NCBI RefSeq assembly: GCF_900547205.1
Contig: NZ_URFY01000007.1
Location: 74,590-138,589, forward strand
Direction of reading: 5' to 3'
DNA from: an uncultured Bacteroides sp.
Lineage (GTDB): Bacteria; Bacteroidota; Bacteroidia; Bacteroidales; Bacteroidaceae
Length of the DNA: 64,000 nt
Made by a program: the position numbers and the translations under genes. The notes beneath the pieces were generated by a model that was given only the letters and a program-made list of their open reading frames with translations, did no database searches and was not told the origin of the DNA. This document shows, one piece after another, positions 26,790-36,400 of the stretch (position 1 is its first letter; each line of letters begins with the position of its first letter).

Positions 26790-28748
26790 CTACTTTTTAA
26801 TCACTAAATATTCACCATACTTCTTATGGGCATTCACAGCATTGCGGAAACTCTCCCAATCAGAAGGTTCATAAACGCGTTTCTTCAATGCCAATTTATT
26901 GTGAAGTAACACTTTATTTCCCTTCTGCACCAATGACCCCTCAAAATCGGCTCCCGTGCCTTGCATTGTTTCATTCTTATCGGCAGTAGCCAATTTGTAT
27001 CCTGCCGGAAGCTGAATCGTTTCATCCAACTCGACCAGACGCGAGCAAGCATCTTTGAAACTATACTTGCGTTCTCCTACCGAAGTGTCAATGCGCAAAT
27101 AAGAACGAACTTGATTATAAAGATTATTCATCACCATCGGACGGAAGAACATTTCCTTCTCTCCTTTCAACGCATAGCCGGGTATCTCGTAACGGAAAGT
27201 GATTTTAATAGGCGCAGCCTGATAGTCTTTAGGATTCTTGCCATAGTCTACACTCAACAATCTGGCTTTCGGAGATATAGCAAGGAGTTGGCTTTCCATC
27301 GTGTTTTTCCATTCACTCTGAAATCCGGTGGTAAAGATACGGCGGATATTGCTGTCGCTTTGTCCTTCGGCAGTAAGAGTGAAAGTGCCATGCAAGGTTC
27401 CGTCCGCATCTAGACGGTTGTCGGCTTTGATACGCACATAGTGATTTTCGGGAGCTGAAACCGGAGTGATGCACAAATCAGAGCCTTCGGGCACACCGGG
27501 CAGATAGTTCTGTTGCTGCTCGGCACTGCTCCATAGTTCGCGGCAGAAAGGAACCCAAGTTGGGTCGAGCGGCATATAAGTTCCGTTACTTAACTTTACT
27601 ACTGCCACACAATGATTAAAATGGTCGGCAGGAATGCTCTCCACACGGCTGCCCGCCATTGTCATAGCTGGATAGGCTTCGAACCCCGCCATTCGCAAGA
27701 ATGAAATCAGCGTGCCTGCTATGTCTTTACAGACTCCGCAACGGTCGGTATAATTCATTTTAGTATTGTGGAGTGTATACCCCTCTCCTTTTCCCATTGA
27801 AATGCCGGAGTAACGGATGTTATCGGCTACCCAATGAGTGAGCACGGCAATCTTTTCCATCTCGGTTTTCTTCCCTTTTATCAGTTCATCCACTTTCTTC
27901 TGCGCTTCGGGCAGCGGGGCGAAGCTGCCATAATCTTCGTTCACTTTATTGAACCACAAAGACTTTTCTTTCCATTCGGGGGTAGAAGATATCATCAGTT
28001 TGGGAGCCGCATCGAAAAGGTCTACCATGTTGGGCTCTTTGGCAAAAGGCATCACGCCATCCACAGCAAAAGTGTATACCTTGCTACCATCTTCATAGCG
28101 CATGGACGAAGTACATTCGCCCTGATAGAACTGGAATTGCAGTTCTTTCTCCATCGGAATAGCTACTTTATACACTTTACGCACAGTGGGATCAGTGCTC
28201 CAGAAAGGAACAATATCATAAAATTGTCCGCGCATGGGCGGGATAAAACGCGAATCGTCTTCATCGCTGGCTCCAAGCAGCAGCGCATAGGTAAACCCTT
28301 TTTTGGCTATCTCGTAATCAACAATATCACCGGGTTGCAGGGCGCCGACTTCGAGCATGATTTGCCTTGCACCCCAATAAATAGCTCGGGCGGGAGCAGC
28401 ATAATCGCAGGTTTTCTTTACATCGAGCTCATCTACCTGCCCATTGGCACGATAAACGGTTGCACGCTTAAATTCGGCATAAGCAGTCAGAGGGTCGTAA
28501 TCGTATTTAATTACCCGGTTAGCTACCGCTCCTTTCGGAGTCTGAACTTTAATTACTTTGCACACGGCAAACGAGCCTTGTCCGGTAGGTTGAACAGATA
28601 CCAGCGTGCTGTCCAGTAATGTCACACAATCGGCTGTTCCGTAAGATTTTCCCTTCGCAGTATTTTCATAAGGTTTCCAGCTTTGAGCGAATGCCGCAGC
28701 TGAAGTGAGAAGGAAACAAGCTAATGTAACTGATAGTTGTTTTCTCAT
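26790..28748 (-). CDS. Secreted DUF3857/transglutaminase-like protein
   Basis: A 652-residue exported protein (signal MRKQLSVTLACFLLTSAAAFAQ). DUF3857 occupies about residues 40-260 (GAVANRVIKYDYDPLTAYAE, LQPGDIVDYEIAKKG). A transglutaminase-like domain follows, with Cys in YTDRCGVCKDIAGTL, His in DHFNHCVAVVKL and Asp in MPLDPTWVPF, a complete Cys-His-Asp triad. The C-terminal 200 residues are a DUF3858-like beta domain. It could crosslink or cleave peptides in the periplasm; no substrate is visible. A -7 box (TACATTTG, minus strand 28784-28777) lies 29 bp before the ATG. Confidence 0.85.
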   Translation of the reverse strand: MRKQLSVTLACFLLTSAAAFAQSWKPYENTAKGKSYGTADCVTLLDSTLVSVQPTGQGSFAVCKVIKVQTPKGAVANRVIKYDYDPLTAYAEFKRATVYRANGQVDELDVKKTCDYAAPARAIYWGARQIMLEVGALQPGDIVDYEIAKKGFTYALLLGASDEDDSRFIPPMRGQFYDIVPFWSTDPTVRKVYKVAIPMEKELQFQFYQGECTSSMRYEDGSKVYTFAVDGVMPFAKEPNMVDLFDAAPKLMISSTPEWKEKSLWFNKVNEDYGSFAPLPEAQKKVDELIKGKKTEMEKIAVLTHWVADNIRYSGISMGKGEGYTLHNTKMNYTDRCGVCKDIAGTLISFLRMAGFEAYPAMTMAGSRVESIPADHFNHCVAVVKLSNGTYMPLDPTWVPFCRELWSSAEQQQNYLPGVPEGSDLCITPVSAPENHYVRIKADNRLDADGTLHGTFTLTAEGQSDSNIRRIFTTGFQSEWKNTMESQLLAISPKARLLSVDYGKNPKDYQAAPIKITFRYEIPGYALKGEKEMFFRPMVMNNLYNQVRSYLRIDTSVGERKYSFKDACSRLVELDETIQLPAGYKLATADKNETMQGTGADFEGSLVQKGNKVLLHNKLALKKRVYEPSDWESFRNAVNAHKKYGEYLVIKK

Positions 28749-28807
28749 GTTTTTTACTTACATTTATTTATAAGCACAAATGTAAGTAAAATCTTTGAAT
28801 ATGCGAA

Positions 28808-29005
28808 TTACCAGCCCGGACAAATAGTAGATATCATACCAAATTTATCTCTATCATTCAGTTGTCACACCACTTTTCCTTTTTCGAATCAACAATAACA
28901 ATCTTGTTCCAACCGGAGCCACCCAACAACAAATGCCGGGGGGGACTTACCTTGAACAACCGGCGTCATAATCAGCCAAGCAAACAATAAAATAAGATTC
29001 TTCAT
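28808..29005 (-). pseudogene. Remnant of a secreted beta-propeller gene
   Basis: From the ATG at 29005 a signal peptide reads MKNLILLFAWLIMTPVVQG. A run of seven C follows. With one C fewer the frame continues RHLLLGGSGWNKIVIVDS, the first blade of a Bacteroides PQQ-like propeller family; as it stands the frame ends after 38 residues. A second slip and a TGA-for-TGG change further on would be needed to read KVVWQLNDRDKFGMIS. The rest of the gene is gone, so this is a 5' remnant. Confidence 0.6.
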
Positions 29006-29138
29006 AAGCCACTTAGTAATCCTTAAAAAACGACTTGGTAAATGTTTCTAGAGAGCATCTATACTCTTAAGCTTAGGCGAAGGGCCTCTTCCTCTTCTCT
29101 CCCTATTTCAAAGATTCTTTCCCTTAGAGCAAAACTAT

Positions 29139-29222
29139 AACCGCAAGTTCCGGTTACATAACTGCAACTTCTGATTATGTAACTGAAAGTTCCGGTTTTA
29201 TAATCAGAACTAGCCGTTATAG
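29139..29222. repeat. Four tandem 21-bp repeats, family B
   Basis: Four exact 21-bp steps: AACCGCAAGTTCCGGTTACA/T (29139), AACTGCAACTTCTGATTATG/T (29160), AACTGAAAGTTCCGGTTTTA/T (29181) and a weaker AATCAGAACTAGCCGTTATA/G (29202). Several copies are themselves imperfect palindromes (AACCG...CGGTT). This differs from the 22-bp family A. Confidence 0.75.
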
Positions 29223-29249
29223 ATATCTTCCTAGCAAAAGATAGTTTAC

Positions 29250-29408
29250 TTAATCTTCAATTATAATACGGAAGCCGACATTGAATACACATTGATAAGG
29301 ATAAAAACCTTTTCGTGAATAAGCAGTAGAATATTTAGGCCGCTCGATGTACGAACCACCACGAACCTTTACGAGCCTTGGCGGAATCGAACAAGATAAG
29401 TTTTCCAT
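29250..29408 (-). pseudogene. C-terminal remnant of a formylglycine-generating-enzyme-like protein
   Basis: A 52-residue frame starts MENLSCSIPP and continues KVRGGSYIERPKYSTAYSRK then YPYQCVFNVGFRIIIED and a stop. RGGSY...YS..YR and NVGFR are the C-terminal hallmarks of the FGE-sulfatase/SUMF1 fold. The first 200 or so residues of the domain are missing, and no upstream piece is recognisable. The repeated TTTTCCATATTT (29401 and about 29423) marks the breakpoint side. Confidence 0.65.
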
Positions 29409-29531
29409 ATTTAGCAACCTATTTTCCATATTTGAAATATCATTCCGGCTTCCGGATAAAAATAGGGATGTTGCTCTAAAATGGGACTACGAATGTGCAA
29501 AAAGAAGCTAAGTGTGCTCTATAACATAGAA

Positions 29532-31577
29532 TTAGAATTTCTCTTTACGCTCAAATTCTCCCTCTTCGGTATAATACTTCCATGTACCTTTGGGTTTATT
29601 ATGGGCATATTTTCCACGAAGTTTCAGGTTGCCGTTCTCATAATATTCACGGTAGCGCCCATGCCGCTTTCCTTCTTTCACTTCCGATTCACTTTTCAGC
29701 GCACCTTCCGGATAGAACTCCCGCAAGACATTGCCTTCAAACTTCTCGACATAGAAGCGCTTCAACTCGCTCATCTGTTCTTTTTCTGTTGCATCATCTT
29801 CGTTCATCTCTTCGTCTTCTTCATCGGCGACCACTGCTGTTTCCTCTGCCACTTCGGGCTTATAGGGACTATAATCCATCACACATTGCAGCGATGCCGA
29901 CCGTGGATCTCCAATAATCTGCATGGTCCAGTAAGGAAACGAAAAGAGAACTTCCTTATTAGATTGTATTTCATTCCATGTAGCAACGTTCATCATCGGC
30001 TTCAACTGGGAATAGAATTTATACACATCCGTATACAAGAAAAGGGTTGAGCTCGACTTCATATACGAGAATGCGTCCTTAAATCCCTGAGTATTTTTCA
30101 ATACATTCTTCTGCTCATAATCTTCTACAAAAGAAAGCAAGGAGGCTGCCTTATTACTAAAAACCACATAATCACCCACATATGTATAATACGGCTTCTC
30201 AAATTTATCGAATAACTTTCCAAAGAACAGACGGAAGAAACCTTTCATTTCAATGTAATTGATTTCGAAATCTTTATAGTTCACCGTTTTAATCTTAACG
30301 GGCGTACGTCGTTTCACTTTCTTTTCAATGTACTCCATATTCTTGCGGGCATCCTTTATGCTCTTTGCCCTGATAGCCAGAATAAGTTCCGGCTCGTGCC
30401 CCAGCAGTCCCGGCTCAGATTGCGTAATGGCAAATTCACCATCCATCCAACTCAGGAAATTCTCTTCCAAAGAGATACCAAACAGGTTTTCTATCTTTTT
30501 CCTCGAACTCTGATAAGAATCATACAGTTGCTTATCGTGCACAGACAAGGCGTTTTCCAGTTCCTTCATAAAAGTCATCGGATTGTCGAAACATATATTG
30601 GTGTAAAGGGCCGTTCTCCCGGAGAGGATTTCGTGAGCTTTCATCCTGTGTTTCCCCGAATTGAGCATAGCAGCCACATAAGGATCGGCTGAATCTTTAC
30701 GCAAAGTATAGCCTTTCACTTCCATTCTTTCTTTACCTGTATTAAAAAAGAGTCCGGCAAATTGCATAGAATTGCTGAACATATCGACGTATTCATTCTT
30801 CGCACCCAGATAAATACTCATGAACTGCGGCAAGCTCTCATAGTTGATAAAGACTCTGACAAGTCCTTTACCGGAAACCAAATTCTCGGTTTCAATAAAA
30901 GATTCATTAAGTCCTATCTTTGGTTTATTGCGCGAGTCAATGGCTGATTCAACCAGACGGGAAGTATAAGAAGCTACCAAGTGGTTGCTGACAAAGGCAG
31001 TATAGAAGACGTCACGCGTGTCCGGATCGCGCATTTCAAGAATATTAATGCCATTATGCATCCGGTTAGTGACTTTGAAACCGGACATCACCAGAATCGT
31101 TTCAACCTGATCTTTTAATAAATCCATCTTTGATGCCTTCTGCAAATCGAGTATAATCAGGAAATCCCATTTTGTGGGATGTGTTTTATGAAGTGATATA
31201 AGCATATCCCGTTGTCCGACAAGTGACAAGAGTACTTTATTGCTCTTGACAACCGAATCGAGCGTCTCAACACTGTTGGCTACTTCTTCAAAAGATTTCG
31301 CTTTCTTCAAACATTGCCATGTCTCACTTCCGCTAAACTTCTCCCAATCTTCAATTGGTGCTGCGGATTGGATAATAAACGCAGCATCTTCCGGCACCAG
31401 ATAGATTTGTTGAATATTACGATCGGGCGAGACGAATAAATAGACTATGGAATACACAACGTATGCTGCTAAAGCCAATACTGCCACAGCTAAAGTCCTT
31501 TTTACTATTTTACGTGTATTGTTTTTCTTCTCGGGTATGGCACACTGCTCCTGTTGCCCTTCATTTAATTCGTTCAT
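29532..31577 (-). CDS. Membrane-anchored DUF3352-like protein with C-terminal MORN-type repeats
   Basis: An exported or anchored protein of about 681 residues. The start at 31577 or the Met codon just before it gives MNELNEGQQEQ; the longer frame adds only a few improbable residues. One transmembrane helix (TLAVAVLALAAYVVYSIVYLF) follows a basic cytoplasmic segment. The long extracytoplasmic part resembles DUF3352 proteins. The end has MORN_2/YwqK-like repeats (YPEGALKSESEVKEGKRHG, YYENGNLKLRGKY, YTEEGEFERKEKF) separated by an acidic stretch EEDEEMNEDDATE. It is divergent from the nuclease gene. Function unknown. Confidence 0.78.
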   Translation of the reverse strand: MNELNEGQQEQCAIPEKKNNTRKIVKRTLAVAVLALAAYVVYSIVYLFVSPDRNIQQIYLVPEDAAFIIQSAAPIEDWEKFSGSETWQCLKKAKSFEEVANSVETLDSVVKSNKVLLSLVGQRDMLISLHKTHPTKWDFLIILDLQKASKMDLLKDQVETILVMSGFKVTNRMHNGINILEMRDPDTRDVFYTAFVSNHLVASYTSRLVESAIDSRNKPKIGLNESFIETENLVSGKGLVRVFINYESLPQFMSIYLGAKNEYVDMFSNSMQFAGLFFNTGKERMEVKGYTLRKDSADPYVAAMLNSGKHRMKAHEILSGRTALYTNICFDNPMTFMKELENALSVHDKQLYDSYQSSRKKIENLFGISLEENFLSWMDGEFAITQSEPGLLGHEPELILAIRAKSIKDARKNMEYIEKKVKRRTPVKIKTVNYKDFEINYIEMKGFFRLFFGKLFDKFEKPYYTYVGDYVVFSNKAASLLSFVEDYEQKNVLKNTQGFKDAFSYMKSSSTLFLYTDVYKFYSQLKPMMNVATWNEIQSNKEVLFSFPYWTMQIIGDPRSASLQCVMDYSPYKPEVAEETAVVADEEDEEMNEDDATEKEQMSELKRFYVEKFEGNVLREFYPEGALKSESEVKEGKRHGRYREYYENGNLKLRGKYAHNKPKGTWKYYTEEGEFERKEKF

Positions 31578-31714
31578 CATTAACCTTTTATTAACTTGAG
31601 GGGGCAAAATTACTAAAAAAAGATGAAATATGTATATTTTAAGTAGGGTGAAATTTTATTGCCATCGAACAAATTAAAAAGGTCGTTCGATGAGGTAACA
31701 AAAGAAAAATAAGC

Positions 31715-31722
31715 TATTTTTG
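31715..31722 (+). promoter_or_regulatory. Putative -7 box for the nuclease gene
   Basis: TATTTTTG fits TAnnTTTG, placing the start near 31729 and leaving a 75-nt leader before the nuclease ATG. No clear -33 element is seen. Confidence 0.45.
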
Positions 31723-31803
31723 TTGCATAAATATAGGTTTAAGAATGATACTCGTTAAAACAGTGGGATGAGGTCCATTCGGCCACTAGCACCAATAAAG
31801 TCA

Positions 31804-32682
31804 ATGAATCGAAGGAAGAATAGTAAAAACAGAAAGTTATTTAAAAAGAAGTCACGGTCAAATTATAAATTGGGATGCATCATCTCTATTATTGTACTCA
31901 TCCCTATTCTTTATGGCATTTATCTATATAGCCAGCAACCCCCACCCCAGCAAGCTGACGAACCGCAAACGAGCGTCTCCAACCGAATACCCTCCAGCAA
32001 GGACTTGGAAATTCCTACTTCTCTGACTTCACGGCAGGAGCAGATAATTAGACATACCGGATATACCGTTTCTTATAATAGGGACTTGAAGCTTCCCAAC
32101 TGGGTATCTTACGAACTGACCCGCAAAGAAACAAAAGGAAAGGAAAAAAGAAGTAACCGTTTTATAGCCGATCCGCTGGTAAAGGGGGCAATTGCTACCA
32201 ATGCAGATTACACGCGTTCGGGATACGACAAGGGACATATGGCACCCGCTGCAGACATGAAATGGAGTCCGGTCGCCATGAATGAATCGTTTTATTTCAG
32301 TAATATGTGTCCCCAACATCCGCAGTTGAACAGACGAGGATGGAAAAAACTAGAGGAGAAAATCCGAGATTGGGCGGTAGCGGACAGTGCTATTATCATC
32401 ATTTGCGGACCTATCATCAAAAACCAATCGAAAACAATTGGAAAGAACAAGGTTGTAGTACCCCAACAGTTTTTCAAAGTTATCCTCTCTCCTTTTGTCA
32501 AGCCGATGCGAGCCATTGGTTTCTTGTTTAACAATGAGCAGTCTGTAGACCCACTTTCGGCATACGTAGTAACTGTTGACAGCATTGAACGACTGACTAA
32601 TATGGACTTTTTCTCGCTGCTTCCCGATGAAATAGAAAACAAAATAGAAGCTGAAGCGAATTACTTCCATTGGCCTAATTAA
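31804..32682 (+). CDS. Membrane-anchored DNA/RNA non-specific endonuclease (NUC1/NucA family)
   Basis: A 292-residue beta-beta-alpha-metal nuclease. I start at MNRRKNSKNRK; a basic cytoplasmic stretch is followed by a transmembrane helix (LGCIISIIVLIPILYGIYLY). The nuclease domain (about 85-290) has the catalytic motif DKGHMAPAADMKW (His is the general base, Asn of MNESFYFSN the metal ligand) and CGPII. Membrane anchoring with an outward domain suggests degradation of extracellular or periplasmic nucleic acids. It is flanked by the divergent DUF3352 gene. Confidence 0.9.
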   Translation: MNRRKNSKNRKLFKKKSRSNYKLGCIISIIVLIPILYGIYLYSQQPPPQQADEPQTSVSNRIPSSKDLEIPTSLTSRQEQIIRHTGYTVSYNRDLKLPNWVSYELTRKETKGKEKRSNRFIADPLVKGAIATNADYTRSGYDKGHMAPAADMKWSPVAMNESFYFSNMCPQHPQLNRRGWKKLEEKIRDWAVADSAIIIICGPIIKNQSKTIGKNKVVVPQQFFKVILSPFVKPMRAIGFLFNNEQSVDPLSAYVVTVDSIERLTNMDFFSLLPDEIENKIEAEANYFHWPN

Positions 32683-33085
32683 GAGCGAGGTTCTTACTTA
32701 ATTTCAAAACATTCTTTTCTAAGATTCAGTAAGAAGCAGTGTTAGCTCAGTTCCATTGCTTGATACTCCAGTTCCCAAGCAATGAAACGCCAGTTCCCAA
32801 GCAATGATACTCGAGTTTCCTCCTTAGGAAACTGAAAGCCCTCCCCAAGGTGACACAAGCAAGTCCTAAAGAGAACGGAAAAACATTTATGTGATACCAA
32901 TTTCTGATGTAAATGTAGTGATGTAATATTCTAGTTACGCTGACAGTTAAAGGTATTTGTTAGTCGAAATTATCTGTATATCAGCTTAATGTAAGCTACT
33001 GCAGTATAATTGAGATAGATATTTATTACTCTCCGATAATATTGACTTTCCTATTTGTTTATAGGTATTTATAATGAATTACATT
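32683..33085. other. Intergenic stretch, no gene seen apart from a repeat
   Basis: No convincing coding frame. It holds family A repeats (32758-32823) and ends at the left inverted repeat of the invertible segment. A weak hairpin (GTTCTTACT with AGTAAGAA, about 32690-32740) could end the nuclease transcript but has no U-run. Confidence 0.6.
32758..32823. repeat. 22-bp tandem repeat, three copies, family A (second locus)
   Basis: Units at 32758-32779, 32780-32801 and 32802-32823 share the core CCAGTTCCCAAG-CAATGA. The middle unit, starting CAATGAAACGCCAGTTCCCA, is the closest to the reverse complement of the 14441 unit. The spacing is exactly 22 bp between the three copies. Confidence 0.8.
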
Positions 33086-33419
33086 AGTTCATTGAGAACT
33101 TATCTTTTTGTAATACTATACTCATATCCGCCAAGAAGGGGATTGAATAGCCGATTGGATGAAAACAATGGAGAATAAAGCTGCTCATTTTTCTACCGAT
33201 TTGTTCGCCTAATGGTTCCCTTATTTGATCTTTTATATACCGCACAATTTTATCTTTCTCGGGGTATATAAACAAAATATTTATTTTATATTTTGTACTT
33301 ATTGAAAATAATATATATATTTGCAGCGTTTTATAAGAGTATGGACAATAAAGGGAGAAACATCATCTTTAAAAATAAGAAAATATGAAGAAACTAAATA
33401 ACTAAGTTCTCAATGAACT
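33086..33419. promoter_or_regulatory. Putative invertible promoter segment bounded by perfect 17-bp inverted repeats
   Basis: Left repeat AGTTCATTGAGAACTTA (33086-33102) is the exact reverse complement of the right repeat TAAGTTCTCAATGAACT (33403-33419). Each repeat contains AGTTC-N5-GAACT, a small palindrome like a tyrosine-recombinase core. The segment holds a rightward promoter and ends 49 bp before the SusC start codon, so inversion would disconnect the SusC/SusD genes from it. No recombinase gene is visible in the window, so it would act from elsewhere. Confidence 0.78.
33292..33323 (+). promoter_or_regulatory. Promoter of the SusC/SusD operon, inside the invertible segment
   Basis: TTTG (33292-33295), a 20-nt spacer and TATATTTG (33316-33323) form a near-perfect Bacteroides promoter pointing at SusC. 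Transcription would start near 33330, giving a leader of about 139 nt that crosses the right inverted repeat. Confidence 0.75.
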
Positions 33420-33468
33420 TATGTCAATGTTTAATTAATCTTTATTTATTAACTTAAAAGTAATACTT

Positions 33469-36400
33469 ATGAAGAAAAACATCCTATTATTGATGTTGTG
33501 TCTTTTTAGTTCTGTAGGGGCTATAGCACAGACAAAATCAATTACCGGATTGGTAACGGATGCTATCGGTGAGCCGATCATCGGAGCGAGTATTGTTGAG
33601 GTGGGTACTACAAACGGTACAATTACCGACCTTGATGGTAAATTCCAATTAAGCATGAATCCGAATGGGAAAATTAAAATCTCGTATGTCGGATATCAGA
33701 TGCAAGTTGTTGACCTTAAAGGAAGAACTTCTCTCAAGATTCAAATGAAAGAAGATTCTGAGATGCTGGAAGAAGTCGTAGTAACGGGTTATGGTGGAAA
33801 GCAGTTACGTACGAAAGTAACCAACTCCATCTCTAAAGTAAAGGAAGAAACGCTGAAACAGGGGTTGTATTCCAATCCTGGTCAGGCATTGTCAGGCGCA
33901 GTAGCCGGTCTGTCAGTAAGCCAGACTTCCGGTAATCCGGGAAGTGCGCCGACTCTGGTACTGCGTGGTGGTACAAACTTTGACGGTTCCGGTTCTCCGC
34001 TCATTCTCATTGACGGACAAGTTCGTGCTTCATTGAGCGACATTAACCCGGATGACATTGAATCTATGGAAGTGCTGAAAGATGCCGGTGCCACTGCCAT
34101 TTACGGTGCCCGTGCCAACGATGGTGTAATCCTTGTTACAACCAAACGAGGTAAAAGCGGTAAGGCAGAAGTAAGTTTAAAAGCCAAGTTTGGTCTCAAC
34201 TACTTCAAGAATTCTTATGATTTCCTTGATGCAGGAGATTACATTTATTGGATGCGCACAGCTTACAAGAACGCCTATGTAAGTGACATGAAACATCCTG
34301 ACGGTTCTCCCGTAAAAGGTTGGTCCTCTTTGGGCAGTTTGACAAGTGCCACTCCGTACGGTACTGGTAATGCATATTTTGGAAGTGACGGGGTTACTCC
34401 GTTGGATGGTAATAAAAACACGTCTGCCATCTGGAGCACAATGAAATATGCCGACAATCTGGCATTCTTGCTCAACCAAGGATGGCAAACAATGATTGAT
34501 CCGATTTATGGCGATAAACTAATCTATAAGAATACGGATATCGCAGACTTTAATGTTCACAGCCCGGCTTTCTCTCAGGATTATAATTTGAGTGTAAGCG
34601 GAGGAAATGATAAAGGAAATTATTATGCCGGATTAGGTTATAATAAGAGTGACGGTACGGCATACGGCAACTGGTACAAGCGTATCACTTTTACGTTCAA
34701 TGCCGACTATAAATTGAAAGAATGGTTGACTTCCAACTCCAGCTTCAACTTTGCAGATGCAACTTGGAATGGCCTACCAGCCACACAAAGTGCCGAAGCT
34801 AACTATTTCTCCCGTTGTTTGTCGTTGCCGCCAACTTTCCGTGGCTATAATGCAGACGGAGAAATGCTACTAGGTCCTAATTCAAGCGACGGTAACCAGC
34901 AATATAACTTCGATAAGTTCGTAAGAGATCAGAATACGGATAAGTTTACCATGAACCAGTCCTTCACGATTGACTTCATGAAGGGATTATCATTAAAGCT
35001 AGGTGCCATCTGGTATTATCAGGAAGAAAAGACGGAGGCTTTTAACAAAGATTACCTAAGTTCACCGGGCAATATGGTGACTTCACGAAGTTCTTCTGCA
35101 TCCTACGACCGTACGCTGGATCAGACATACAACGCAGTATTGAACTATAATTATCAGATTAATAAAGACAACTATCTGGATGCAATGGTAGGTTTCGAGT
35201 ATTACGATTCTTACAATAAAGGATTCAATGCTTCAGGTTCGGGTGCACCGACAGACGACTTTATGGACTTGCAGTATACCTCAAAGGACGAAAACAAACG
35301 CTCTATCGACTCTTGGCATTCACGTCAACGGATTATGTCTTTCTTCGGTCGTGTCAACTACGACTATCAGTCGAAATACCTGCTTTCACTGGTACTCAGA
35401 AAAGACGGTTACTCTAAACTGGCAAAAGAGAACCGTTGGGGAGTCTTCCCCGGTGTATCAGCCGGATGGGTATTCAGCAAAGAGAAATTCATGGCGAATA
35501 CGGCAGACATACTTTCATTTGGTAAACTGCGCGCCAGCTTTGGTTTGAATGGTAATGTGAATAAGAACTTCGTAGGAAACTATACGGTTCAGGGTTCATA
35601 TGGCAGCAATACCTATAATGGTTCCACCGGTTTTCTTCTGGGAAGCATACCCAATCCATACCTGATGTGGGAAAAATCGAGAACATTTGAAGTAGGACTT
35701 GACCTTGGTTTCCTCGAAAACCGCATCAACGCAAACCTTACTTACTATAACCGCTTGACCAGCGACAAATATGCCAATATAACCGTACCTTCCACTTCGG
35801 GAGTAGGTTCGGTAGTCTCCAACAATGGTAAGTTCCAGAATCAGGGATTTGAGTTTGAACTTAACTTCCGCATCATCAATCAGAAAGATTGGAAATGGAA
35901 CATAGGATGGAATGGCGCATTGAACCTGAATAAAGTGGTGGCACTCCCCAACAACGGACTGGAACGCAACCGTCAGAGTGCCTATCAAGTGTATACCGGC
36001 AATGGCACCGAGAAGATGTGGGTAGGAGGTTATCAGGAAGGACAGCGTCCGGGCGACTTGTATATGTTTGTTGCCGAAGGGATTTACAAATCTCAGGATG
36101 AAATACCGACCAACATCATTGATATTACTTCCGGCAATAATGGATCGACCGGACGTCCTCTTTATGGTGGCACGGAAGGATACAATAAACTGTCGGACAG
36201 CCAGAAAGCAAATGCCCTGCCTATCAAGCCGGGTGATGTGAAATGGAAAGATGTCAACGGCGACGGAGTGATTGATGACTATGATTTGGTGAAAGTGGGA
36301 AATACTGTTCCTAAATGGACAGGCGGTATCAACACCACCGTAAGCTGGAAAGACCTGACATTATCCGCACGATTTGACTATGCGCTTGGCTTCAAAGCTG

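Noticed and set aside
33084..33275. A 63-residue minus-strand ORF over the left inverted repeat
   Set aside because: It overlaps the recombination repeat, has no domain or signal, and lies in the promoter-bearing segment; most likely chance.
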